58,146 bases of DNA. Source: Candidatus Thorarchaeota archaeon. GTDB taxonomy: Archaea > Asgardarchaeota > Thorarchaeia > Thorarchaeales > Thorarchaeaceae. The notes under the pieces are model-generated. The model was not told the DNA's origin and did no database searches. It saw nothing but the letters and a program-made list of their open reading frames with translations. This document shows positions 25,093 to 32,058 of this stretch, piece by piece. The stretch covers positions 1 to 58,146 of the forward strand of contig JAEOUG010000154.1 of assembly GCA_016839445.1 (NCBI GenBank), written 5' to 3'. The translations under genes and the position numbers were made by a program. Each line of letters starts with the position of its first letter. Positions within the stretch are counted from its first letter, which is position 1.

Positions 25093-26247
25093 ATGGGAGC
25101 AAGACGATTCGCAGGACCGGTCTTCATGTTTGTGGGTGGGACAGCTGTAGCGATACAGCTGATACTCCTTGTAACGCGCTCTTTCCCGCCCTCTACGCCA
25201 CTCCCCGACTTCATGAGTTCCATTCTTGGATTGACTCCCAGTCTTGGTCTTGACTTGGTCACCGTTATCATCGTCGCGTTTCCAATCCTCTTCCTGGAGT
25301 ACATCTTGGCCGCGGTTCCCGTTGCGGTTTTGATACTCTTCATCACTAAGGTTGTGAAGAGCACTCGATACGAACTCAACATAATGAACATCGGAAAGGA
25401 CTTCAATGGCACTCAGATGGTTCGGAGAGCAGCTGCACCCGCGCTCTTCAGCGTAGCCTCCGCTCAGATGTTCAGGGACCCCCTCAAGATGTTCGTATTC
25501 GGAACGACTGATGTCGTTTCTCTTGTGCCACTTGAAGTACAGCCTCTGGTACCCATAGTGATCTCACTGATGACATCACTAGTCTTCATGCCGATCGCCC
25601 TGCTTCTATTCATGCCCACTTGGGTGCTGAACGACGCTGGTGTTGTCACTCATCTCAAGTCAGACAATCTCAATCTGCGCCAATGCCCGGATACGCAAGG
25701 CGTGGGCCGGTGGATTGCTAATATGCTTGGAGGGTACGCTCTGCTCGCATTTCCCATTACAATGTTCATATCTCAATTCTACGAACCTATCATCCTTCCA
25801 CTGATGCAGGGCGGGACTGCCGCTGAAACCCTTCTCCAAGAAGGGGTGCTGTTCTATTATGTGACTCTAGGTCTCCTTTGGACAATCGGCTTGCCTTTCT
25901 TTGTGATGGCTTTCATTCTACCTGTGATAATGCTGAACGAACGAATGCAGGAGAGGTCAACCATCAGAATTCTGCGTATCACTCAACGGCTTGGAGCTAA
26001 GATCATCAGAAAGGAAGAGATACGGGAGATAAAGCGTCCAACGATGCTTGGGAGTATTGAGGAGAGCGCGAATGTTGAGGCCTGGGCAATAGCCAGCGGT
26101 CAGGAAGTTGTGGTGTCCGCTAAGAGCGCCAAGAAGAGCAAGGACGAACCCAAGAAGGAGAAGAAGAGCGGCAAGAAGCCCGACAAGAGGAAGGCTGACA
26201 AGAAGAAGACTGACAAGAAGCAACCGGCAAAGAAGGGCAAGAAGTAG
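25093..26247 (+). CDS. Multi-pass membrane protein with lysine-rich cytoplasmic tail, unknown function
   Basis: The product is 384 residues with five or six hydrophobic helices (VFMFVGGTAVAIQLILLV, VTVIIVAFPILFLEYILAAV, LVPIVISLMTSLVFMPIALL, GYALLAFPITMFISQFYEP, TLGLLWTIGLPFFVMAFILP). A cytoplasmic segment rich in charged residues follows, ending in about 45 residues that are mostly Lys with Asp, Gly and Pro (KKEKKSGKKPDKRKADKK). The tail could bind nucleic acid, acidic lipid or a partner protein. I recognise no family. It follows the M50 peptidase on the same strand. Confidence 0.8.
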   Translation: MGARRFAGPVFMFVGGTAVAIQLILLVTRSFPPSTPLPDFMSSILGLTPSLGLDLVTVIIVAFPILFLEYILAAVPVAVLILFITKVVKSTRYELNIMNIGKDFNGTQMVRRAAAPALFSVASAQMFRDPLKMFVFGTTDVVSLVPLEVQPLVPIVISLMTSLVFMPIALLLFMPTWVLNDAGVVTHLKSDNLNLRQCPDTQGVGRWIANMLGGYALLAFPITMFISQFYEPIILPLMQGGTAAETLLQEGVLFYYVTLGLLWTIGLPFFVMAFILPVIMLNERMQERSTIRILRITQRLGAKIIRKEEIREIKRPTMLGSIEESANVEAWAIASGQEVVVSAKSAKKSKDEPKKEKKSGKKPDKRKADKKKTDKKQPAKKGKK

Positions 26248-26250
26248 ATT

Positions 26251-26454
26251 CTAGCTGTTCTCGTGCCTGTCCAGGGCCTCTTGCTTGTCCAGCGCCAAAC
26301 GGATGGACTCTCTCACGAATGCAGGAAAGGACTTCCATGAATCCTTTCTGTCCAGCTTCTCGAATCTTTCCTGTAGAGCCTTTGGGACTCGAACCATGGT
26401 GTCGGGCAAGAGAACAACCTCGAAGAACGTTCTAGTTGCAGGTTTTGCTGTCAT
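26251..26454 (-). CDS. Ribbon-helix-helix (CopG/Arc-like) transcriptional regulator
   Basis: This protein of about 67 residues has the RHH pattern: beta strand MVRVPKALQERFEKL, then a long helix pair with SFPAFVRESIRLALDKQ. Such proteins bind DNA as dimers through the strand. The track start (GTG 26469) is too close to the TATAAA (minus strand) at 26471-26478, so ATG 26454 as a leaderless start fits better; ATG 26397 (MVRVPK) is the other option. It is divergent from the 26511 zinc-ribbon gene across a region containing paired GTATAC boxes, its likely operator. No toxin gene is adjacent, so an antitoxin role is not supported. Confidence 0.8.
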   Translation of the reverse strand: MTAKPATRTFFEVVLLPDTMVRVPKALQERFEKLDRKDSWKSFPAFVRESIRLALDKQEALDRHENS

Positions 26455-26470
26455 AGATGGGGTAGACACA

Positions 26471-26500
26471 TTTATAACATTTCGTATACAAGAGGTATAC
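26471..26500. promoter_or_regulatory. Divergent promoter with paired GTATAC palindromes (RHH operator candidate)
   Basis: Two copies of the self-palindromic hexamer GTATAC lie at 26484-26489 and 26495-26500, exactly 11 bases (about one helical turn) apart. They sit next to TTATAA at 26472-26477, the presumed TATA box of the RHH gene. The first GTATAC is also about 25 bases from the ATG at 26511 and may serve as the TATA box on the plus strand. Occupation by two RHH dimers on one DNA face would block both genes. Confidence 0.55.
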
Positions 26501-26510
26501 AGGTGTTAAC

Positions 26511-26825
26511 ATGAGTGCAGTGGAGAGTCCGAAACCCAGTGGTGACGCCTCTTCGTCGCTTTATCCTCAGGTGACTCCAGCAAAGAAGAAGCTGTTCAGT
26601 CGACTGCGGAATGAGAAGGAGAAGAAGGTCACTCACCAGCCGGTCTCAATGGGCTGCTACAACTGCAGTCACTATCTGAGCGCCTTCACGTACTGGAAGC
26701 CCTCCCCGTGCGCTAACTGCGTGAGGTCCCCTGAGTTCTCGTTCAGGCTCAACCGCTCGCACCTTGTTGACAACTGGGAGCAAATCTCGAGTAGACTGGC
26801 TTCACGGATGAACGTCCTGTACTAG
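26511..26825 (+). CDS. Small zinc-ribbon protein, unknown function
   Basis: The product is 104 residues. The N-terminal 40 residues are polar and basic (KKKLFSRLRNEKEKK). A compact C-x2-C ... C-x2-C site follows (CYNCSHYL, then SPCANC), probably binding one zinc, and then a helical C-terminus. AGGTG before the ATG supports the start. Nothing in the sequence identifies the function. Its divergent placement beside the RHH regulator suggests that regulator controls it. Confidence 0.8.
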   Translation: MSAVESPKPSGDASSSLYPQVTPAKKKLFSRLRNEKEKKVTHQPVSMGCYNCSHYLSAFTYWKPSPCANCVRSPEFSFRLNRSHLVDNWEQISSRLASRMNVLY

Positions 26826-26987
26826 CTCTTCCCTCCGATTCTAGTCGTCGTGTTTTCTCCAGGCTCGGTTGGCAGGCTCGTGTCCTTCTCCCGGCTTTCA
26901 GATTCCGCTTCTGATTCATGGAGTCTGCCGCCGAGCGACATCACAACTGGTTCTTGGTCAGTTCCTGATTCTGTGCGTGGTATATTC

Positions 26988-27896
26988 TCAGCCAGTGATG
27001 AGCTTGACGATCAACACAGCAAGGATAGGAAACACGACTCCTGCGCAACATAAGGTAATGCAGAAATTGCCATAGTGTCTCTTGAACCAAGCCACTCCGG
27101 CTCCGCTGGCCACTGCTTCGCTCCCGTTCAGCACAGCGAACCGTTCCCTGTATTCAGGATTCTTGATGACAACCTTCCATGAGGGCACTTCAACGTCAGA
27201 TAGTACAGCAAGATAGACCTGTACATGTTCACGGATGGGGCACTTCTTCCTCTCTGAAAAGGCGTAGTACAGAAATCCTGGAACCCCCGCCATGGCCACG
27301 TAGATGATTATCGCTGTTATGGACGGGAAGTAGAGGTTGTATGCTGGAACCCACGAAATGAACGGAACGAGACTTGGAAAGAATGGGAACACGAAGGCCA
27401 TGATCAAACCTACGATCAGCAGAGCGAGAGTGATTCTCTCGGGGTTTCTGAGTTTCTCTTCAGTTTTTCGAAGACATTCAGGACAGAGATATCCCTCAGC
27501 TACCAAGCGGTGTGTTGCTGTTTGCCTGGTGTAGCCCAAGTAAACAGATTGGCTCTGGGTATGAAGGTAGCTGTACTTGGTTAGCTCGCCTCCACCTCCA
27601 CATGCAACGCATGCGACGGGCCACTCGATCTTCGCAAACCCGCCACCTCCCGGAGGCTCGGTTATCATGGCTCTTCCTTCGCCTATTGTCAATACATCGA
27701 TTCGCTCGGCGATGAGCAGGGCGTCGCCTTTGTATGTGATCCGAACGATGGACCCGTCTGGTGGGACTCGTCCTTCAGTGTCTCTTGTGACCCTGATTCT
27801 AGTCACACCTTCAGATGTTTCAACGGCAATTGTGCCGTATTCGAAGCCGTCTGTCTCCCCGAGCTCAGCATTGACAATTCTCCCCTCAAGCTCCAC
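26988..27896 (-). CDS. Zinc-site membrane protein with beta-rich N-terminal domain, unknown function
   Basis: The product is 302 residues. Residues 1-75 are beta-rich and could form an OB- or SH3-like barrel (VRITYKGDALLIAERIDV). A C-x2-C pair (CVACGGGG) and a second pair (CPECLRK) about 40 residues later form a likely zinc site. Two central hydrophobic helices (LLIVGLIMAFVFPFFPSLV, ITAIIIYVAMAGVPGFLYY) and a C-terminal one anchor it in the membrane. No family is recognised. The 162 bases between its stop and the convergent gene at 26825 hold no ORF I can support. Confidence 0.8.
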   Translation of the reverse strand: MELEGRIVNAELGETDGFEYGTIAVETSEGVTRIRVTRDTEGRVPPDGSIVRITYKGDALLIAERIDVLTIGEGRAMITEPPGGGGFAKIEWPVACVACGGGGELTKYSYLHTQSQSVYLGYTRQTATHRLVAEGYLCPECLRKTEEKLRNPERITLALLIVGLIMAFVFPFFPSLVPFISWVPAYNLYFPSITAIIIYVAMAGVPGFLYYAFSERKKCPIREHVQVYLAVLSDVEVPSWKVVIKNPEYRERFAVLNGSEAVASGAGVAWFKRHYGNFCITLCCAGVVFPILAVLIVKLITG

Positions 27897-28011
27897 TGCA
27901 GCTCCTCCCTATGGATTCTGGCTTAACAGACTGCCCATCCGCGTAATAAACCACTTGGCGGCAAAAAGGAATAGAGGGAGTCCCCTCTCTGAGGGGAACT
28001 CCTTAATCAGA

Positions 28012-28617
28012 CTACCAGTCGTCTTCTTCTTCGTAGGTGACGCCCCAGTCTTCTCCTTCTGGGATTCTCATGACGCCTAGTTCGAGAAGCCGGTCCATGA
28101 CCTTCTCGGCAGCCTCGTCAATCTGCGGTTCGAACTTCGCGCCCGTAATGACGAGCTTTCCTGAACCAAACAGCAGAATGACCACCTTGGGGTCTCGCAT
28201 CCTGTATATGAGGCCTGGAAACTGCTCAGGTTCGTAAAGGGTGTTCTCGAGCTTCATGGCGGCCAGTTCGAGGTTAAGCTCCGCGCCCAAGCTGGCGCTA
28301 GCTACGATGTTCTGAACAACGATGATTGGCTTGCCGGTAATCTCTATTCCAGCTTCCTTGATGTTCTTCACGATCTTGTGTACAGCCCGCTTGGCTTCCT
28401 TCTCACTCTTGGCCCCCGTACACACCATTTTCCCGCTGTTGAAAATCAGCGTGGCTGTCTTGGGCTTCTTGAGTCTGTAGACAAGTCCGGGAAACTGCTC
28501 TGGATCGAATTCCACATTGGGCATGGTAGCCGCAATCTCGTCGAGATCCAGCCTCTGGTTGAGAATCACAGAGGCAACGACGTTCTCTATCTTGGTAACT
28601 GGGCTTGGCCTCGGCAC
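28012..28617 (-). CDS. tbp: TATA-binding protein (general transcription factor)
   Basis: The protein recognises archaeal TATA boxes and recruits TFB and RNA polymerase. It contains the two pseudo-symmetric TBP repeats: IENVVASVILNQRLDLD with FDPEQFPGLVYRLKKPKTA and NSGKMVCTGAKS, then VQNIVASASLGAELNLE with YEPEQFPGLIYRMRDPKV and GSGKLVITGAK. An acidic tail EEEDDW ends it, as in many archaeal TBPs. The track start is TTG 28629, but a strong TATA box is centred 25 bases before an in-frame GTG at 28617, which makes a leaderless GTG start (201 residues) more likely. Confidence 0.96.
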   Translation of the reverse strand: MPRPSPVTKIENVVASVILNQRLDLDEIAATMPNVEFDPEQFPGLVYRLKKPKTATLIFNSGKMVCTGAKSEKEAKRAVHKIVKNIKEAGIEITGKPIIVVQNIVASASLGAELNLELAAMKLENTLYEPEQFPGLIYRMRDPKVVILLFGSGKLVITGAKFEPQIDEAAEKVMDRLLELGVMRIPEGEDWGVTYEEEDDW

Positions 28618-28637
28618 TTCTTGGTCCAACTCCGGCC

Positions 28638-28646
28638 CTTATAAAG
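28638..28646 (-). promoter_or_regulatory. TATA box of the TBP gene
   Basis: CTTTATAAG on the minus strand is centred 25 bases before GTG 28617; a second AT-rich element TTATATA lies just upstream (28647-28653). The spacing predicts that transcription begins at or next to the GTG. Confidence 0.65.
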
Positions 28647-28710
28647 TATATAAGGAACGAGGAGGGCTGTTAAAAATCCCTTTTAAGTCTGATGTAAGGA
28701 CGGCTACAGG

Positions 28711-29139
28711 CTACGCCGAGTCTTGGTCGCGTTCATCCACTACGACCACTCGTACTTCTGGCTCGTCAGTACATTCAGTACACTGCCCCTCAACTGCGAT
28801 GACCTTGACCTTGATCTCATCCACTATGTCCCCAAAGGCCTGAACGAAATAGACTGCAGCTTCCTTCACTCCCCTCTCCCCTGCAGCGGTCAGACTGTAG
28901 ATTACCTGCCTTCCCTTTTTCCTGCCCTTGATGAGACGTCTGGACTTCAGCTCCTTCAAGGCAGGGTAGATGGTCCCTGGAGTTGGCTTCGAGCCGCGGC
29001 GCTCGGCTATCCTCTCAGCAATCTGCTGGCCATTCAGCTCCTGACCTCGAAGCTCCCATAGAATCTGAAACGTGAGCATCCCTCTCATGTCGCAGCAATC
29101 TGGCGGGCAGCAGGTGTCTACTTCAGAGGGGTCACTCAT
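28711..29139 (-). CDS. PadR-family regulator with N-terminal Cys cluster, probable arsenic sensor
   Basis: The 142-residue winged-helix regulator has DMRGMLTFQILWELRGQELNG, then TPGTIYPALKELKSRRLIKG and GRQVIYSLTAAG, the standard PadR core. Before it stand two Cys pairs, TCCPPDCCDM (Cys10, 11, 15, 16), and near the C-terminus a C-x2-C (CTEC). These suggest binding of a thiophilic metal or metalloid such as As(III). It is divergent from the arsenite methyltransferase gene, and three similar operator-like repeats lie between them. The track start at 29325 runs through the divergent promoter; ATG 29139, just downstream of a TATA box, is correct. Confidence 0.9.
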   Translation of the reverse strand: MSDPSEVDTCCPPDCCDMRGMLTFQILWELRGQELNGQQIAERIAERRGSKPTPGTIYPALKELKSRRLIKGRKKGRQVIYSLTAAGERGVKEAAVYFVQAFGDIVDEIKVKVIAVEGQCTECTDEPEVRVVVVDERDQDSA

Positions 29140-29147
29140 GATTCGTA

Positions 29148-29201
29148 TTGGATATCCGATACATTTAAGTATATATATCGGACACCCAATATTGGACATC
29201 C
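29148..29201. promoter_or_regulatory. Ars operator/promoter region with three repeats
   Basis: Three copies of T[TC]GGA[TC]A[TC]CC occur: TTGGATATCC at 29148-29157, TCGGACACCC at 29178-29187 and TTGGACATCC at 29192-29201. Between the first and second lies the AT-rich core TTTAAGTATATATAT (29165-29178), a TATA box usable in both directions. CCAATATTGG, a perfect palindrome, bridges the second and third copies. The arrangement suits repression of both the PadR gene and the ArsM transcript by PadR dimers. Confidence 0.6.
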
Positions 29202-29219
29202 TATAACGTGGCGAGCGAA

Positions 29220-29381
29220 ATGACGAGAATGCGAGAAGAGCTGGAGTGTGCCGATGCACATGAGAGATGCCCCTCTGAGAAGCGACTGGAGGGTGACAGC
29301 AGCTGTTCAGGCTCACGGTGCACAAATGGAGCTCTGTGCAGTGGAGTGAGCTACTCTCTCGCTTCTAGGTTCGTTGTGTGA
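29220..29381 (+). CDS. Putative 53-residue Cys-rich peptide in the arsenic locus
   Basis: This ORF is too short for the ORF track. It begins MTRMREELECADAHERC and contains five cysteines (ECA, RCP, SCS, RCT, LCS) in 53 residues, ending RFVV. It is the first possible gene after the ars promoter and ends 29 bases before the ATG of arsM, so it would be co-transcribed. A Cys-rich composition beside ArsM and a thiol-rich PadR suggests a metalloid-binding peptide, but no family is recognised and there is no strong ribosome site. It may instead be a transcribed leader without coding function. Confidence 0.4.
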   Translation: MTRMREELECADAHERCPSEKRLEGDSSCSGSRCTNGALCSGVSYSLASRFVV

Positions 29382-29410
29382 CGCCCACTGGATTGTACGG
29401 TAGTGATATC

Positions 29411-30193
29411 ATGACAAAGAAAGTCAGCGAAATGACCCCCGATGAGATCAAATCAGAGGTGAGAGCGGCGTACTCCCGTGTTGCCTCAAGAACAGAGTGC
29501 TGTGCTCCTGAGACCAAGGCTGGTTCCCAATGCTGTGGGAGCACACCTGAGGTGACTCAGAAGTCCCTGGCAGAGGCTCTCGGATATGAGGTGGACGGAT
29601 TGCCATCCTCATTGACTGAGTCGTTTGCGGGTTGCGGTAATCCTGTTGCCCTGGCCAGCTTGGAGGAAGGTGAGACCGTCCTGGATCTTGGCAGTGGAGC
29701 TGGATTGGATATGTTCGCGGCATCGAGAAGGGTGGGGCCTAGTGGTAGAGTCATTGGGGTTGATATGACCCCGGATATGATTGAGAAGGCTCGAGAGAAT
29801 GCCAAGAAGCTAGACATCACGAATGTGGACTTCCGACTAGGAGACATAGAGGACCTGCCAGTGGAGGATGAATCAGTTGATGTGGTGATCAGCAACTGCG
29901 TCATCAATCTCGCACCTGACAAGATGAGAGTATTCAGAGAGGCCTACAGGGTACTGAAGAACGGCGGCAGGATGTTCGTGTCTGACATTGTCCTCTCTAA
30001 GCCTCTGCCGAAGGACCTTCGTGATGAGGTCCTGACATACACAGGCTGCGTTGGTGGGGCCATTCTCGACGAGGAGTACTTGCAGATGATGAGAGACGCG
30101 GGTTTCCAAGACGTGGCAATCACTGGCAAGAGCCAGATTGGACCTTGGGGCACCTACAGCGCATACATCTCAGGCTCAAAGCGCACGAATTGA
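29411..30193 (+). CDS. arsM: Arsenite S-adenosylmethionine methyltransferase
   Basis: This protein of about 260 residues methylates As(III) using SAM, producing methylated arsenicals. SAM motif I is VLDLGSGAGLD (90-100), followed by VIGVDMTPDMIEKA and LGDIEDLPVED. The three conserved arsenic-binding cysteines are visible: Cys75 in AGCGNP, Cys163 in ISNCVINL and Cys213 in YTGCVGGAI. Two extra Cys pairs lie near the N-terminus (ECCAPE, QCCGST). The track starts at a GTG at 29378; ATG 29411 (MTKKVSEM) is the likely start. Regulation by the divergent PadR protein is inferred from the operator repeats. Confidence 0.93.
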   Translation: MTKKVSEMTPDEIKSEVRAAYSRVASRTECCAPETKAGSQCCGSTPEVTQKSLAEALGYEVDGLPSSLTESFAGCGNPVALASLEEGETVLDLGSGAGLDMFAASRRVGPSGRVIGVDMTPDMIEKARENAKKLDITNVDFRLGDIEDLPVEDESVDVVISNCVINLAPDKMRVFREAYRVLKNGGRMFVSDIVLSKPLPKDLRDEVLTYTGCVGGAILDEEYLQMMRDAGFQDVAITGKSQIGPWGTYSAYISGSKRTN

Positions 30194-30204
30194 GGTTGGA
30201 ATGA

Positions 30205-31038
30205 ATGGCAGTAGACATCGAGATAGAGATGGGCACAAACCTCGTGAGCGTCCCAGTCTACGTGAATGGCTCAGGTCCGTTCATGTTTCACCTTGACACA
30301 GGGGCATCCAGAACCACTCTGACAACCAGACTGGCTGACGAACTTGGGCTTTCAACGTATGAAGGCTCTCGGACTGAAGCAAGGGGAGTTGGAGGCGGCA
30401 TCCCGGTTGAGTATGCTAGCGTGAGCAGTGTGAAGATTGGCGATTTGGATACTGGCAGCCAGGAGGTGTACGTTCTCGATCTTGATAGCATGATGGGCAG
30501 GCGTGAGGGTCGCGATGGCGTGCTTGGCCATAGCACACTCAAGGACTACACTCTGTCGCTCAGCTATGGTGAGAAGCGCCTTGAACTTGAGCGCACATTG
30601 AAATCGGACCGGAGCAAAGAGGTCATTTCAGACGATTGGGCGAGCTTTCATTATGTCCAAGACACGCACCTGGTTTCTTTGCCTGCAATCATAGATGGCT
30701 CTGACCCCATCGATCTTGTTGTCGACACTGGGGCCGGAAGCACTGTGTTCACGCCGGAACTTGTCGAACGACTCAAGATTGACGCCTTTCCTGTTCCCGG
30801 CATAGCACGTGGCGTTGGTGGTGATGTTGAGCTCAAGATGGCACGCGTCAAGAGCATAGAGGTAGGCTCGGCTAGGGTTGACGAAGCTCAGGTGGCAGTC
30901 GTAGATTTGAGTCGGGTCTCTCCAAAGGGCGCACTCATCGAGAATGGCATTCTGGGCTTCAATTTCCTGAGCCGCTTTGTGACGAGTCTTGACTATCCGA
31001 ATATGCTCTTTCGATTCAGACCATTGAGTCTTGAATGA
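30205..31038 (+). CDS. Two-domain retropepsin-like aspartic protease
   Basis: The 277-residue protein is built from two homologous halves. Each has the aspartic-protease active-site triad, HLDTGAS (Asp31) and VVDTGAG (Asp174), followed by a hydrophobic-hydrophobic-Gly psi-loop motif, GVLGHSTL in the first half and GILGFNFL in the second. Retropepsin-type enzymes are usually single domains that dimerise; here both catalytic aspartates are in one chain, as in pepsin. No signal peptide is seen, so a cytoplasmic location is likely. It follows arsM by 11 bases with a GAGG-type site and its end overlaps the next ORF region, so co-transcription is likely. Confidence 0.88.
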   Translation: MAVDIEIEMGTNLVSVPVYVNGSGPFMFHLDTGASRTTLTTRLADELGLSTYEGSRTEARGVGGGIPVEYASVSSVKIGDLDTGSQEVYVLDLDSMMGRREGRDGVLGHSTLKDYTLSLSYGEKRLELERTLKSDRSKEVISDDWASFHYVQDTHLVSLPAIIDGSDPIDLVVDTGAGSTVFTPELVERLKIDAFPVPGIARGVGGDVELKMARVKSIEVGSARVDEAQVAVVDLSRVSPKGALIENGILGFNFLSRFVTSLDYPNMLFRFRPLSLE

Positions 31039-31097
31039 ATAGCCCTTCTATCAGCAGTGTGATAAGCAAGGAAGCTTCCTGTAGGAGGGTGAGTCCT

Positions 31098-31931
31098 ATG
31101 AAGGAAGAGCAGTCATCTTACATCGGATACGATGGCACGAAGATGTTCATGCGCGCCTGGCTCCCGGATGATGCACCAAGAGCAGTCATACTGGGAATCC
31201 ACGGACTCGGGTCGCACAGCGGGCTCCTCTCACACATGGCTGAGCAGTTTGTGCAGAGAGGGTATGCCTTCCATGCGCCTGATCTTCGTGGTTTTGGCCA
31301 GTTTGAGGGACGAAAAGGACATGTCGAGAGCTTCGCAGAGTATGATGAGGACCTGCACTGCATCGTTCAGGACCTCAAAGAAGTGTACCCTGATGAGAAG
31401 CTCTTCATGTATGGCCACTCCTTGGGAGCAGTGCATGCCCTTCTCTACTCCATCAAGTATCCTGGTGTGTTGGACGGGGCCATTGTGCCTGGCACTGCGG
31501 TTACAGAGCGTCTCAAAGTGAGTTCGGTAACCAGGGCTCTTGGAAAGCTGCTTTCGGCGCTTAATGTCAAGACCTACATCGACAATGGTTTGGATCTCTC
31601 TCTGCTTGCTAGGAATCAAGAAGTCGTTGAGAGGAACCAGAATGACCCGTTACGATGGGACAAGGTCACACCAAGATTCGCCATTGAAGGCCTGAATACA
31701 GCTAAGAGGCTTTTCAACTCAGGAGCCGAGGTGCGCGTTCCTCTCATCATGCAACAGGGTGGGGAGGACATGATTCTGATTCCTGATAAGAACAAGGAAT
31801 TCTTCGACACCATTGCTTCGAAAGACAAGACGTGGAAGCTTTACCCAACGTTATACCACGAACCCTTCTTCGACCCTGGCGGGGAGGAGCTCCTCAAAGA
31901 CATGTTCTCGTGGATTGATGAACGAGTCTAG
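31098..31931 (+). CDS. Alpha/beta hydrolase, monoacylglycerol-lipase-like
   Basis: This serine hydrolase of about 277 residues has an oxyanion loop GIHGLGSHSG, the PDLRGFGQFEG segment typical of monoacylglycerol lipase/lysophospholipase, the nucleophile elbow MYGHSLGA, the acid strand MQQGGEDMI, and the catalytic His in YHEPFFDPG. It probably releases fatty acids from monoacyl lipids or related esters. The track begins at 31035, overlapping the previous stop. GGAGGG nine bases before ATG 31098 favours the shorter form. It is the last gene of the arsM - aspartic protease transcript. Confidence 0.92.
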   Translation: MKEEQSSYIGYDGTKMFMRAWLPDDAPRAVILGIHGLGSHSGLLSHMAEQFVQRGYAFHAPDLRGFGQFEGRKGHVESFAEYDEDLHCIVQDLKEVYPDEKLFMYGHSLGAVHALLYSIKYPGVLDGAIVPGTAVTERLKVSSVTRALGKLLSALNVKTYIDNGLDLSLLARNQEVVERNQNDPLRWDKVTPRFAIEGLNTAKRLFNSGAEVRVPLIMQQGGEDMILIPDKNKEFFDTIASKDKTWKLYPTLYHEPFFDPGGEELLKDMFSWIDERV

Positions 31932-32058
31932 GGGGTCCGAGTTCCCTCATGGTGCACGAGTGAAACTAGAGCAATGCTTTTATGCGCCATGAAGACTCGG
32001 GGCCTCCAGCGGTGGAGAATGGACAGAAGGTCCTATATCCAATCGAGAGTGACATTGC

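Noticed and set aside
26251-26825. Toxin-antitoxin pair (RHH plus small protein)
   Set aside because: The genes are divergent rather than in tandem and the 104-residue neighbour is a zinc-ribbon protein without toxin motifs, so a simple regulator-target pair is more likely.
26826-27053. Small plus-strand ORFs (26850, 26869) near the zinc-site membrane gene
   Set aside because: They overlap the end of the minus-strand 302-residue gene, lack ribosome sites and have Ser-rich composition without motifs.
29139-29325. N-terminal extension of the PadR ORF in the track
   Set aside because: It reads through the divergent ars promoter and its operator repeats. ATG 29139, downstream of the TATA box, is the sensible start.
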